From the NCBI GenBank assembly GCA_947497945.1, contig CANMIP010000005.1:62001-126000 (forward strand): a DNA stretch of 64,000 bases, given 5' to 3'. The DNA comes from an uncultured Tropicimonas sp. (GTDB lineage: Bacteria > Pseudomonadota > Alphaproteobacteria > Rhodobacterales > Rhodobacteraceae). This document shows, in pieces, positions 18,286-27,801 of this stretch. Under the pieces are notes generated by a model. It made no database searches. It was not told the origin of the DNA and saw nothing but the letters and a program-made list of their open reading frames with translations. The number at the start of each line of letters is the position of its first letter. Position 1 is the stretch's first letter. Position numbers and translations under genes: made by a program.

Positions 18286-19557
18286 TCAGCGCTCCGCTGC
18301 GCGGCTCTTGCGGCGCTTCTCGATCCGCTTTTGGTAGCGCCGGAGTGCGGCCCAAAGCGACGGTTTGAACGGCTTGCTCCGAAACACGCTGCGCCAGTCG
18401 GTATCGGCAAGCTCACCGCTCTCGGCGAGGCGGACAAGCTCCCTGGGCAGCAGGTCCCGGAAGGTCTCGTTGAGGCGGAGCAGGTCGAGGTCGGGCATAT
18501 CGGTCGCCGCATGGGCCGGTGCGAGAGCCCGCCCGGCGCGGGCACCGTCGGGCAGGGAGACGGTGTCGAGCAGCCGCCGCTCGTCGGGACGCGGCGCGAG
18601 GAGCAGGCGGCTGAGCTGTTCCTGGCAATAGAGGCGCAGGGCATCGGGCGTCAGCTCCGCCGCAATCCAGGCAATGTCGTCGCGAAACCCCGCGATGCCG
18701 TCTTCGATATCCTGGCGCGCGGTTGCGTCGGTCAGCGCGGGGTGCAGCAGCAGCAGCAAGTCCTGCGCCTTTGACAGGATCGGCGCAAAGGCATCGGTGT
18801 CGCCTAGCGGGGCGAGGAAGCTCTGCATCTCCGCCCGCTCGCGCTCCAGGCCAATCCGGAGCGGGCCGCCCAGCGTGTAACCGAAGAGGCCAAGCGGCGA
18901 CAGGCGATCCGCGCGCAGGGCGGCATGGCCCGCGATGAGCGCGGCATGGGCGTTTTCGGTCTGGACGGTCACAAAGGCGGGCGGCGATTCACTCAGGAGT
19001 TGGTGGAGCGGAGTAAGAGGGATGTGGAGGGCGTCGGGTTCGCTGGCAGCGCCTGCACGGAGATCCTCGGTCGCAGAGAGCGCATCGAGCGGGAGATCTT
19101 CCCGCGCGAGGCATTCGGCCAGGTCTTCGCGCGGGAGCCCGCTGCGGTCGATCCCGACCACGCGTTTGCCTTTCGCGCGCGCGGCCTCGAGCAGGCGCCG
19201 CGCGGTGGGGTCGGCGGTCAGGAAGCGGGCATCGGTGTCCGCTTCGATTTCCGGGGAGACGGGCTGGTCCGGCATCAGCTCGGCGAGGACTGTGTAGATC
19301 TCCGACAGCGTGACGGGGTCGGTCTTCATGGGCGGGAAGCGTCTTCGGGCCAGCCATTCGGCCTTGGCGCGGGCACGGGCAAAGCCGGGCGCGTCATGCT
19401 GTTGTTCAAGCCAGGCGAAGAGGCCGGAACGGTCGCGGCAGCGGCGGGCCAGAAGGCCGTCCGTGACCTCGAAGGCGACGCAGTCGGCGGCCTCGATCCG
19501 TGCGATGAGTCCGGGCAGCGAACGTCCGCAGCGTGTGGTTTCGGAGAGGATTTCCAT
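18286..19557 (-). CDS. HAD-like protein with lost catalytic motifs (putative pseudoenzyme)
   Basis: A 423-residue protein with no clear family name. Its N-terminal layout matches the HAD-type protein at 27798-29744. There, motif I is FDIFDTLLHR; here the aligned stretch reads FEVTDGLLARR, losing the nucleophile aspartate. The later VVAFISDMYLPEDWL corresponds here to VVGIDRSGLPREDL, losing the motif II serine. No motif IV (GD...D) is evident. Residues ~240-423 are helical and charged, ending in a basic tail (RYQKRIEKRRKSRAAER). It lies between glf and a glycosyltransferase-like gene with 2-5 bp gaps. A scaffolding or regulatory role is possible; this is inference from my own motif alignment. 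Confidence 0.5.
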   Translation of the reverse strand: MEILSETTRCGRSLPGLIARIEAADCVAFEVTDGLLARRCRDRSGLFAWLEQQHDAPGFARARAKAEWLARRRFPPMKTDPVTLSEIYTVLAELMPDQPVSPEIEADTDARFLTADPTARRLLEAARAKGKRVVGIDRSGLPREDLAECLAREDLPLDALSATEDLRAGAASEPDALHIPLTPLHQLLSESPPAFVTVQTENAHAALIAGHAALRADRLSPLGLFGYTLGGPLRIGLERERAEMQSFLAPLGDTDAFAPILSKAQDLLLLLHPALTDATARQDIEDGIAGFRDDIAWIAAELTPDALRLYCQEQLSRLLLAPRPDERRLLDTVSLPDGARAGRALAPAHAATDMPDLDLLRLNETFRDLLPRELVRLAESGELADTDWRSVFRSKPFKPSLWAALRRYQKRIEKRRKSRAAER

Positions 19558-19562
19558 ATGCC

Positions 19563-21051
<1,489 letters not shown>

Positions 21052-21909
21052 TCAGCTTGCCTTCAGTTCGGCCAGCACATCCGCAAGCGCCGCTTTCCAG
21101 TCCGGTTGCGCGATGCCGTGGGTCCGCTCCAAGCGCGAACAATCGAGCCGGGAGTTCAGCGGACGGGCGGCAGGCGTCGGGTAAGCGGAGGTCGGGATGT
21201 CCTCGACCGCGCATTCCGTCCCGGACTGGGCGAATATCTCCCGGGCGAAATCGGCCCAGCTCGCATCCGGTGCGCCCGCGAAATGGAACAGGCCGCCCTC
21301 GGCCTCCGGCCCGTTCTTGGCGATGGTCAGCAGCGCTTCGGCAATGTCGGCCGCAGAGGTCGGGCCGCCGACCTGGTCGGCAACGATGGTCAGCTTGTCG
21401 CGCTCGGCGCCGAGACGCAGCATCGTCTTGACGTAATTGCCGCCATGGGCAGAGAAAACCCAGCTCGTGCGCAGGATCGCATGCCAGCCGCCGGCCTCGG
21501 CGACCTGCCGCTCGCCATCCAGCTTCGTTGCGCCGTAGACGCCGAGCGGACCGGTTGCATCCTCGGTGGTGAAGCGCGCATCGCCCGCGCCGTCGAAGAC
21601 GTAATCGGTCGAGATATGCAGGAAGGGGATGCCCTTCTCGGCAGCGACCTTCGCAACGGCCCCCGGACCATCGGCATTGATCAGCTGCGCCAGCTCCTGC
21701 TGTTCCTCTGCCTTGTCCACAGCCGTATAGGCGGCGGCGTTGACGATCACGTCACAGTCCTTGCCACGCACCAGTTCGGCTGCGCCCTCGGGGTTGGTGA
21801 AATCCAGCTCCGGCACTTCCAGCGCTTCGACCTCGATGCCGTAGGCCGGTGCGCGGCGGAGAAACTCGGTTGCGACCTGGCCGTCCCGGCCCAGCAGGAG
21901 CGCCTTCAT
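21052..21909 (-). CDS. rfbD: dTDP-4-dehydrorhamnose reductase
   Basis: Last step of dTDP-L-rhamnose synthesis: NAD(P)H-dependent reduction of dTDP-4-keto-L-rhamnose. The 285-residue SDR-type protein has [12 protein letters not shown] as Rossmann motif, [25 protein letters not shown] and the catalytic YGATKLDGE (YxxxK). [18 protein letters not shown] is a further family mark. Its ATG at 21909 overlaps the rfbB stop by 4 bp (ATGA), implying translational coupling. Synonym rmlD. It is the third gene of the rfbC-rfbB-rfbD operon. Confidence 0.96.
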   Translation of the reverse strand: MKALLLGRDGQVATEFLRRAPAYGIEVEALEVPELDFTNPEGAAELVRGKDCDVIVNAAAYTAVDKAEEQQELAQLINADGPGAVAKVAAEKGIPFLHISTDYVFDGAGDARFTTEDATGPLGVYGATKLDGERQVAEAGGWHAILRTSWVFSAHGGNYVKTMLRLGAERDKLTIVADQVGGPTSAADIAEALLTIAKNGPEAEGGLFHFAGAPDASWADFAREIFAQSGTECAVEDIPTSAYPTPAARPLNSRLDCSRLERTHGIAQPDWKAALADVLAELKAS

Positions 21910-22946
21910 TTGGACACCCCCAGACGTTCGCCGACACCGGCGCGGGCCTGCAGCGCCTGCCACCAGTCCTCATTGTCGAGATACCATTGCACGGTCTGCT
22001 CCAGCCCGGTCTCCGGCGTGTGCGACGGGCGCCAGTTCAGCTCCTCGCGAATGCGGGTCGGGTCGATCGCATAGCGGGCATCATGGCCGGGGCGGTCGGT
22101 GACGAAGGTGATCAGGTCCGCATAAGGTGTCTCACCGGGCTTGAGCTTGTCCAGCACGCCGCAGAGCATCTTCACGAGATCCAGGTTGGTCATCTCGTTC
22201 TCGCCGCCGATATTGTAGGAGCGGCCAAGCTCGCCCTTCTCCAGCACCAAGAGCAGCGCCTCGGCGTGGTCCTCGACGTGGAGCCAGTCGCGGATATTGT
22301 CGCCCTTGCCATAGATCGGGATCGGCTGGCCGGAAAGCGCCTTCAGGATCACCACCGGAATGAGCTTTTCGGGGAACTGGAAGGGGCCGTAATTGTTGGA
22401 ACAATTGGTCAGTACGATGGGCAGGCCATAGGTCTCGGCCCAGGCGCGTACGAGGTGATCGGAGCCGGCTTTCGAGGCGGAATAGGGCGAGTTCGGCTGG
22501 TAGGGGCTGTCCTCGGTGAAAAATCCGGTTGCGCCGAGCGAGCCGAAGACCTCGTCCGTCGAGATATGGTGGAAGCGGAAGCTCTCGGGCTTGCCCTTCG
22601 CCATCCAATAGGCGCGGGCGGCTTCCAGCAGCACATAGGTGCCGGTGATGTTGGTGTCGATGAAGGCCGCGGGGCCGTCGATGGAACGGTCGACATGGCT
22701 CTCGGCGGCGAGATGCATGATCGTGTCCGGCTGGTGCTTGTCCAGCACGGTAGCCATCGCCTCGGCATCGCGGATATCAGCCTGTTCGAAGGCATAGCCG
22801 GGCGCGTCCGAGACGCAGGCGATATTGTCGAGGCAGGCGGCATAGGTCAGCACATCGACATTGACGACCTCATGGCCGTCCGCGATGGCGCGGCGGATGA
22901 CGGCGGAGCCGATGAAGCCGGCACCGCCGGTGACGAGAATTCTCAT
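21906..22946 (-). CDS. rfbB: dTDP-glucose 4,6-dehydratase
   Basis: Converts dTDP-D-glucose to dTDP-4-keto-6-deoxy-D-glucose with tightly bound NAD+. The 346-residue extended SDR has [39 protein letters not shown], and [15 protein letters not shown] with the catalytic Tyr and Lys. [14 protein letters not shown] and [21 protein letters not shown] are typical. It starts 3 bp after the rfbC stop and overlaps rfbD. Synonym rmlB. The glucose-1-phosphate thymidylyltransferase that normally precedes it is not in the window. Confidence 0.97.
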   Translation of the reverse strand: MRILVTGGAGFIGSAVIRRAIADGHEVVNVDVLTYAACLDNIACVSDAPGYAFEQADIRDAEAMATVLDKHQPDTIMHLAAESHVDRSIDGPAAFIDTNITGTYVLLEAARAYWMAKGKPESFRFHHISTDEVFGSLGATGFFTEDSPYQPNSPYSASKAGSDHLVRAWAETYGLPIVLTNCSNNYGPFQFPEKLIPVVILKALSGQPIPIYGKGDNIRDWLHVEDHAEALLLVLEKGELGRSYNIGGENEMTNLDLVKMLCGVLDKLKPGETPYADLITFVTDRPGHDARYAIDPTRIREELNWRPSHTPETGLEQTVQWYLDNEDWWQALQARAGVGERLGVSK

Positions 22947-22949
22947 GGA

Positions 22950-23519
22950 TCAGACCTCGTACGTGAAGGGGCTGTCGATATCGGCGAGGAGGGGAGCGTC
23001 GGCATCCTTGCCTGAAATCTGGGGGTCGCCGTCGAAGGCCGGCCAGTCGATGCCGATGCCGGGATCGTCCCAGCGGAGCGCGCCTTCGGTTTCGGGGGCG
23101 TAGGTGTCCGAGCATTTGTAGACGATCTCGGTATCGGCTTCGAGGGTCAGGAAGCCATGCGCGAAACCCGCGGGAACAAGCAGCATGCGCCCGTTCTCGA
23201 AGCTCAGCTCCTCGCCGACCCATTTGCCATAGCTGGGAGAGCCCTTGCGGATATCGACGGCGACATCGAACAGCCGGCCGCGCCCGCAGCGCACCAGCTT
23301 GTCCTGGGCGCGCGGCGGCGCCTGGAAATGCAGGCCGCGGATGGTTCCGACGGCTGCGGAGAGCGAATGATTGTCCTGCACGAAGTCCAGGGTGATGCCC
23401 TCGGCAGCAAAGGCGTCCCGGTTGTAGGTTTCCTCGAAGAAACCGCGGTGGTCGCCGAAGCGCTTCGGTGTGATCAGTTTCACCTCGGGGATGGTGAGAG
23501 GTTTGACGTCAATGCCCAT
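22950..23519 (-). CDS. rfbC: dTDP-4-dehydrorhamnose 3,5-epimerase
   Basis: Epimerises dTDP-4-keto-6-deoxy-D-glucose at C3 and C5. The 189-residue cupin has KRFGDHRGFFEETYN, FVQDNHSLS, GTIRGLHFQ with the catalytic histidine, and PAGFAHGFLTLE. The C-terminus EGALRWDDPGIGIDWP is also diagnostic. GGAAGA sits about 8 bp before the ATG. It is the first gene of the rfbCBD operon. Synonym rmlC. Confidence 0.97.
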   Translation of the reverse strand: MGIDVKPLTIPEVKLITPKRFGDHRGFFEETYNRDAFAAEGITLDFVQDNHSLSAAVGTIRGLHFQAPPRAQDKLVRCGRGRLFDVAVDIRKGSPSYGKWVGEELSFENGRMLLVPAGFAHGFLTLEADTEIVYKCSDTYAPETEGALRWDDPGIGIDWPAFDGDPQISGKDADAPLLADIDSPFTYEV

Positions 23520-23614
23520 CGAAATGTCTTCCAGCTATCGAACTTGTACAGGCCGCTCATGCCAACCCGCGTGGACTTGGCAGCAAGTGGACGCCCCTGT
23601 CAACACCGATGGCC

Positions 23615-24571
23615 TCACTCGGCGTGGTGACCGGCGCGCTCTTCCGCATAATGTCGGCTCGCGCCGCCGAAAGCGCCGCGCAATTGCCCGTTTGCGAGGC
23701 CCAGCTTGAACACCGCCTTGACCACGCCGCGCCGCCCCATTGCCGGACTGGCAAGCAGGAACGCCAGCGCTTCGAGCCATTGCGTGGCCACCTCGCGCAG
23801 GGCCCGTGCGGCGGGTTTGTCATTGAGCCGCACGGTGTTGATCGCCTGGTCGCGGGCGCGGGCATAGTGATATCCGAGTGTCAGGCGACGGAGCGGGATC
23901 GTGTCGGTGACCACGGCTTCCGGCACCCAGCCGAGACGCGCCCCTGCCGCCGACATCTCGCGGCTGAAGCGGGTGTCCGAACCACCGGTCACGCGCAGGC
24001 TCTCGTCGAACCGGATGCCAAGCGCCTGTTGGGTCGCGAGGCGGAGGCACCAGTTGTTCGTGTAGATGTTCAAGGCACTGTCCTTGCCGGCCCGGGCGGC
24101 ATCGCTGCGCGTGCGGTTGCGGCGCCGGGCGCGGCTTTGAAGGTGGTCCAGCACGGCCCGGTTCCAGCCTGTCATCGCGCCGCTCTCGGCGACCGGCTCC
24201 ACCGGTCCGCCGACGAGGTCGAGCCCGCGCGTCTCCATGGCGGCGAAAAGCGTTGCCAGCCAAGTCTCCGCGACCGTCTCGTCATCATCCACGAAGGTCA
24301 GGAAATCGGCCCCCTGATCCAGCGCCATCGACAGCACCCGGTTGCGCCCGAAAGGGATGCCCTGCTTCGGCTCGAGCGCGAGCTGGACCCGCTCCGGAAC
24401 ACGCGCGCGGAAGGCGTCGACGGCCTCGGCCGACTGGTGGGCGGAATCGTTCTCGGCGAAGAGGAAGATCAGCTCCACGCCCGCCGGTCGTTCCATCCGC
24501 GCCAGGCTGTCGAGCAGGGCCGCGAACATGGCTGGCCGGCGGCGGGTTATCGCCCCAACGGCTATTCGCAT
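23615..24571 (-). CDS. Glycosyltransferase family 2
   Basis: A 318-residue GT2 enzyme. RIAVGAITRRRPAMFAALLDSL opens the fold, GIPFGRNRVLSMA lies ahead of the metal motif, and FLTFVDDDE is the DxD. DLVGGPVEP and LRVTGGSDTRFSREM contain the late acidic residues of the family. A basic stretch near 175 (RARRRNRTRS) may sit at the membrane surface. It lies upstream of rfbC on the same strand, 95 bp away, and may belong to the same operon, which would suit an L-rhamnosyltransferase; this is inference. Confidence 0.85.
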   Translation of the reverse strand: MRIAVGAITRRRPAMFAALLDSLARMERPAGVELIFLFAENDSAHQSAEAVDAFRARVPERVQLALEPKQGIPFGRNRVLSMALDQGADFLTFVDDDETVAETWLATLFAAMETRGLDLVGGPVEPVAESGAMTGWNRAVLDHLQSRARRRNRTRSDAARAGKDSALNIYTNNWCLRLATQQALGIRFDESLRVTGGSDTRFSREMSAAGARLGWVPEAVVTDTIPLRRLTLGYHYARARDQAINTVRLNDKPAARALREVATQWLEALAFLLASPAMGRRGVVKAVFKLGLANGQLRGAFGGASRHYAEERAGHHAE

Positions 24572-24727
24572 CGCTTGGTTCCCCCAGGGCTGGATCGAAA
24601 GGATCAGGTCCGACTAGCCTGTTTGCCGCCCCATTCCAAGCGCCCGCGTGCCGAAACCGAACCGCGCCGTGACAGGCGCGGACGGGCACCAACCCGCTCA
24701 AATTGTTCCCCCGCACGGCTCTGTGCC

Positions 24728-24758
24728 TTGACATTGCGCCGCCGCGGGGGCGTATGGG
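24728..24758 (+). promoter_or_regulatory. Candidate promoter of the ABC exporter operon
   Basis: TTGACA at 24728-24733 is a perfect -35 hexamer. A weak -10-like GTATGG lies 18 bp downstream at 24752-24757. The position is about 90 bp before the ABC transporter ATG at 24844, in the divergent gap with the GT2 gene. Confidence 0.35.
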
Positions 24759-24843
24759 CAGCAACCTACGACAGGCCGTTGGCTTCCGCGCAGATGCGCG
24801 GTCCGGGACGCGGCCTCGCAGCAAGCTCGGACACTCCGCAAAG

Positions 24844-26637
24844 ATGAACGACAAGACCTCCGACATCGACAATTATCAGATCACCAAGCGCCTCATCCTG
24901 GAATCGATTCCGCCGCGCTGGAAGCTCTACGTGTTCTCGATCCTGCTCATGACCGGGGTCGCCTCCTTTACCTCGGCCCTGGCCTGGTCGACCAAGCTCA
25001 TCGTGAACGAGGTCTTCGTCGAAGGCAGCCTCATGCGGGCCTGGTCGGTTGCGGCGCTGGTCGTCGGCGTCTCGGCGGCGCTCAGTATCTGCGAGTACGG
25101 CAATGCCGTGGTCGGAAAGGTGATGAACCGGCAGATCTCGTCGAGCTACCAGCGCAAGCTCTTCAATTCGCTGGTCGACAAGGATCTCACCTTCTTCTCG
25201 AAAGGCCACCCGGCGGCGGTGATGCAGCAGGTCTTCATGTCCGGCAGGATGGCGGCGAGCGTGGTCGTCCGGCTGTGCAACAACATGCTGACCGATGTGC
25301 TAACGCTGATCGGCCTTATTGGCGTGATGGTGGTGCAGGACCCGTTCATGTCGATCACGGTCCTGGTGCTCTTCCCGCTGATCTTCCTTCTGGTCACGAC
25401 TCTGTCGGGACGAATCAAGGCCATCGCCAAGGCCGAAGCGACGCTGCTCGGCAAGGTGCATTCTGTCGGGGTCGAGACCTTCCAGGGGATGAAGACGGTC
25501 AAGAGCTACCAGCTCGAGGACCGCACGAAGAACCGCTTCTCCGACGCCGTCCAGGCGCTGGAGGATCGCATCCTCTCCATCGCCCGTGTCACCGCCGCAA
25601 CCATGCCCTTCATGCAGTTGCTGGGTGGGCTCGTGCTCGGGCTCTACGTGATCTATGCCTCCTGGCAGACGGTTTCCAACGGCAAGACGCCGGGCGAATT
25701 CACCGCCTTCATCACCGCTTTCCTGCTGGCCTACCAACCGGCGGAGCGGGTCTCCAAGGCGATGGTCGATATCCAGAACGCCATCGTGCTCTCGAACAAC
25801 ATGTTCACCATGATGGAGATCCCCGTTCGTCTGAAGGCGACCGGGACGACGACGCTGGACGATCGCCCGGCATCGCTGCAATTCGACGAGGTGTCCTTCA
25901 ACTACGAAGGCCGCGTGCCGGCGTTGAACAAGGTCAGTTTCGCGCTGGAGGCTGGCCAGAATGTCGCGATTGTCGGCCGCTCCGGGGCCGGCAAGACAAC
26001 GCTGATCGACCTTGTGCAGCGGTTCTACGACCCGGTCGAGGGCGCGGTCCAGATCGGCGGTGTGGACCTGCGCGAACTCTCCCATGACGCGCTGCGCAAT
26101 TCGACGGCGCTGATCTCGCAGGACGTGTTCCTCTTTGAGGGCACGATCCGCGACAACATCCTCGACGGCCGCGGCGACGCGAGCGAGGAAGAGGTCATGG
26201 AAGTGGTGCGCGAGGCGAAGCTTGCCGAGGTGATCGCCGAGATGCCGAAGGGGCTCGATACCCAGGTCGGTGCCAATGGCGGTGCGTTGTCCGGCGGGCA
26301 GAAGCAGCGCGTGGGCATCGCGCGGGCGATGCTCAAGCAGTCCAAGATCGTCATCTTCGACGAGGCGACCTCGGCGCTGGACGGTGAAAGCGAGCGCGAG
26401 ATCCTGAGCCGCGTGATCAAGTCCAATCCGGACAAGACCATGCTCTTCGTCTCGCACCGGCCGGCGATCCTGCAATGGGTCGACAAGGTGATGCTGATGG
26501 AAGGCGGGAAGCTCCTCGCGATGGACAGCCACGAGAACCTGATGGCGAACTTCCCCATCTATCGCAGCCTGTTCAACCTGGAAGCTGAAGAGGTCGGGCC
26601 CGAGGAGGCCGCGGCGGCGGACGGGACCGAGGGGTGA
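24844..26637 (+). CDS. ABC transporter, fused permease/ATPase (MsbA-like)
   Basis: A 597-residue half-transporter. The N-terminal ~330 residues form a six-helix ABC exporter membrane domain. The C-terminal ATPase has Walker A GRSGAGKTT, signature LSGGQKQR, Walker B KIVIFDEAT and H-loop FVSHRP. It works as a homodimer in the inner membrane, flipping lipids or lipid-linked glycans. Next to glycosyltransferases and a HAD protein on the same strand, it is the best candidate exporter for a lipid-linked product of this island. The ATG at 24844 is chosen because the upstream frame lacks family similarity. Confidence 0.92.
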   Translation: MNDKTSDIDNYQITKRLILESIPPRWKLYVFSILLMTGVASFTSALAWSTKLIVNEVFVEGSLMRAWSVAALVVGVSAALSICEYGNAVVGKVMNRQISSSYQRKLFNSLVDKDLTFFSKGHPAAVMQQVFMSGRMAASVVVRLCNNMLTDVLTLIGLIGVMVVQDPFMSITVLVLFPLIFLLVTTLSGRIKAIAKAEATLLGKVHSVGVETFQGMKTVKSYQLEDRTKNRFSDAVQALEDRILSIARVTAATMPFMQLLGGLVLGLYVIYASWQTVSNGKTPGEFTAFITAFLLAYQPAERVSKAMVDIQNAIVLSNNMFTMMEIPVRLKATGTTTLDDRPASLQFDEVSFNYEGRVPALNKVSFALEAGQNVAIVGRSGAGKTTLIDLVQRFYDPVEGAVQIGGVDLRELSHDALRNSTALISQDVFLFEGTIRDNILDGRGDASEEEVMEVVREAKLAEVIAEMPKGLDTQVGANGGALSGGQKQRVGIARAMLKQSKIVIFDEATSALDGESEREILSRVIKSNPDKTMLFVSHRPAILQWVDKVMLMEGGKLLAMDSHENLMANFPIYRSLFNLEAEEVGPEEAAAADGTEG

Positions 26638-26642
26638 CCTGA

Positions 26643-26671
26643 CGACCCGTTCCGGCCCTCAGGCCGGGTCG
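26643..26671 (+). terminator. GC-rich hairpin after the ABC transporter gene
   Basis: Arms CGACCCG (26643-26649) and CGGGTCG (26665-26671) with a possible inner GGCC/GGCC pairing, 6 bp after the stop codon. There is no T-tract, so it may stabilise or pause the transcript rather than terminate it. Confidence 0.35.
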
Positions 26672-26865
26672 CCGGCCGAGGCGAAACGTCATGGCGCTGG
26701 TGCAAATGTACGGCGGGAACCGTGTTCCGGCCGGCCTGTCCGGACGGGAAGATGCGGGCAGGGCGGTTGCAATCGTGGCCCGTACCGATCACATTCCGGC
26801 CGGTCGAGCGGCGAGTTTCAATCTCCCTCCCGCCCTGATCTCAACGTGGAGGAGTGTCGGACAAG

Positions 26866-27801
26866 ATGACGGAATCCAGGTCTCTCACGGTCGGTATCGT
26901 CCTGCCGGATGCCCGTATCCTTGCCCTGTTCCGCCGGGCGCTGGAAAGCATTGCCGCGCAGAGCCACGCAGACTGGCGGCTGGTCGTGACCGATGCCTTC
27001 GAAACCCCGGGCGAGGCGGCGCGGATTGCCGGGCTCGTTCTCGGTCGGGACGATCCGAGGGTGACGTTCCAGCCTGTCGGCGATGCTTCCCGCGCTGCGG
27101 CGATCAATCTCGGCCTGCGCGCGCTTGAGACCGAGCTTGCGGTGATCCATCCCGAAGGGGACAGCTGGTCGCCGGAATTCCTCTCCGTCATGGTGGAGCG
27201 ACTGGCGGCGACGCGTCGGCGGGTTCCGGGCCTGAAAGCTGCGGTCTCCGGCGCGTCTTCGGTTTCGGAGGAGGTGACCGGAGCGCATATCCGCATCGAT
27301 GCCGTGACGGATTGGGCGGCCCCCGGCTCGGCGGAGCCGTGCGATGGCGTGCTGGACATCCGGCGGATCGCCCTGGCCAATCCCTTCCCCGCCATCGCTT
27401 TCCTGTTCGATCGGAATGCGGCGCTGGATCTGGGCGGGTATGACGAGACCCTCCCCCTCCATGCCGACTGGGATTTCCACCTGCGGTTCTGCCTGGAACA
27501 CGATCTCTGGACCCATGCCGAGCGCCTCGCCTTTCATCACGAGCGTGCCGAAGACGCGGCGTTGCCGGAGGACGCAGCCTACCGGGCGGTGCTGACAAAT
27601 CGCTGGCTGCGCCGCACCGGGGACATGTGCCTGCTCCAGGCGCCGGACGAAGCCGGGGCACCGGTTCCTGCGGGAAAGCCCGAAGTGAAAGCCGGCGCGC
27701 CGGTTGCGCAGCCCCTTGAGGCAGACCCCGCGAAACGCCGGAAGGGCCCGTTTGGCCGCGCCTTGTCCAACCTGAACCGTGCCCGGAAACGCTGGATATG
27801 A
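26866..27801 (+). CDS. Glycosyltransferase family 2-like
   Basis: A 311-residue GT2-like protein. TVGIVLPDARILALFRRALES opens the fold, then RLVVTDAF. Where most GT2 enzymes have DxD, it reads VIHPEGDSW, so the metal motif is atypical. YDETLPLHADWDFHLRF agrees with the family's ED-type acceptor motif. The last ~60 residues are low-complexity Pro/Ala/Lys-rich. GGAGGA at 26849-26854 supports the ATG at 26866 over the GTG at 26854. Its stop overlaps the ATG of the HAD gene by 4 bp, so the two products are translationally coupled. Catalytic competence is uncertain. Confidence 0.7.
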   Translation: MTESRSLTVGIVLPDARILALFRRALESIAAQSHADWRLVVTDAFETPGEAARIAGLVLGRDDPRVTFQPVGDASRAAAINLGLRALETELAVIHPEGDSWSPEFLSVMVERLAATRRRVPGLKAAVSGASSVSEEVTGAHIRIDAVTDWAAPGSAEPCDGVLDIRRIALANPFPAIAFLFDRNAALDLGGYDETLPLHADWDFHLRFCLEHDLWTHAERLAFHHERAEDAALPEDAAYRAVLTNRWLRRTGDMCLLQAPDEAGAPVPAGKPEVKAGAPVAQPLEADPAKRRKGPFGRALSNLNRARKRWI

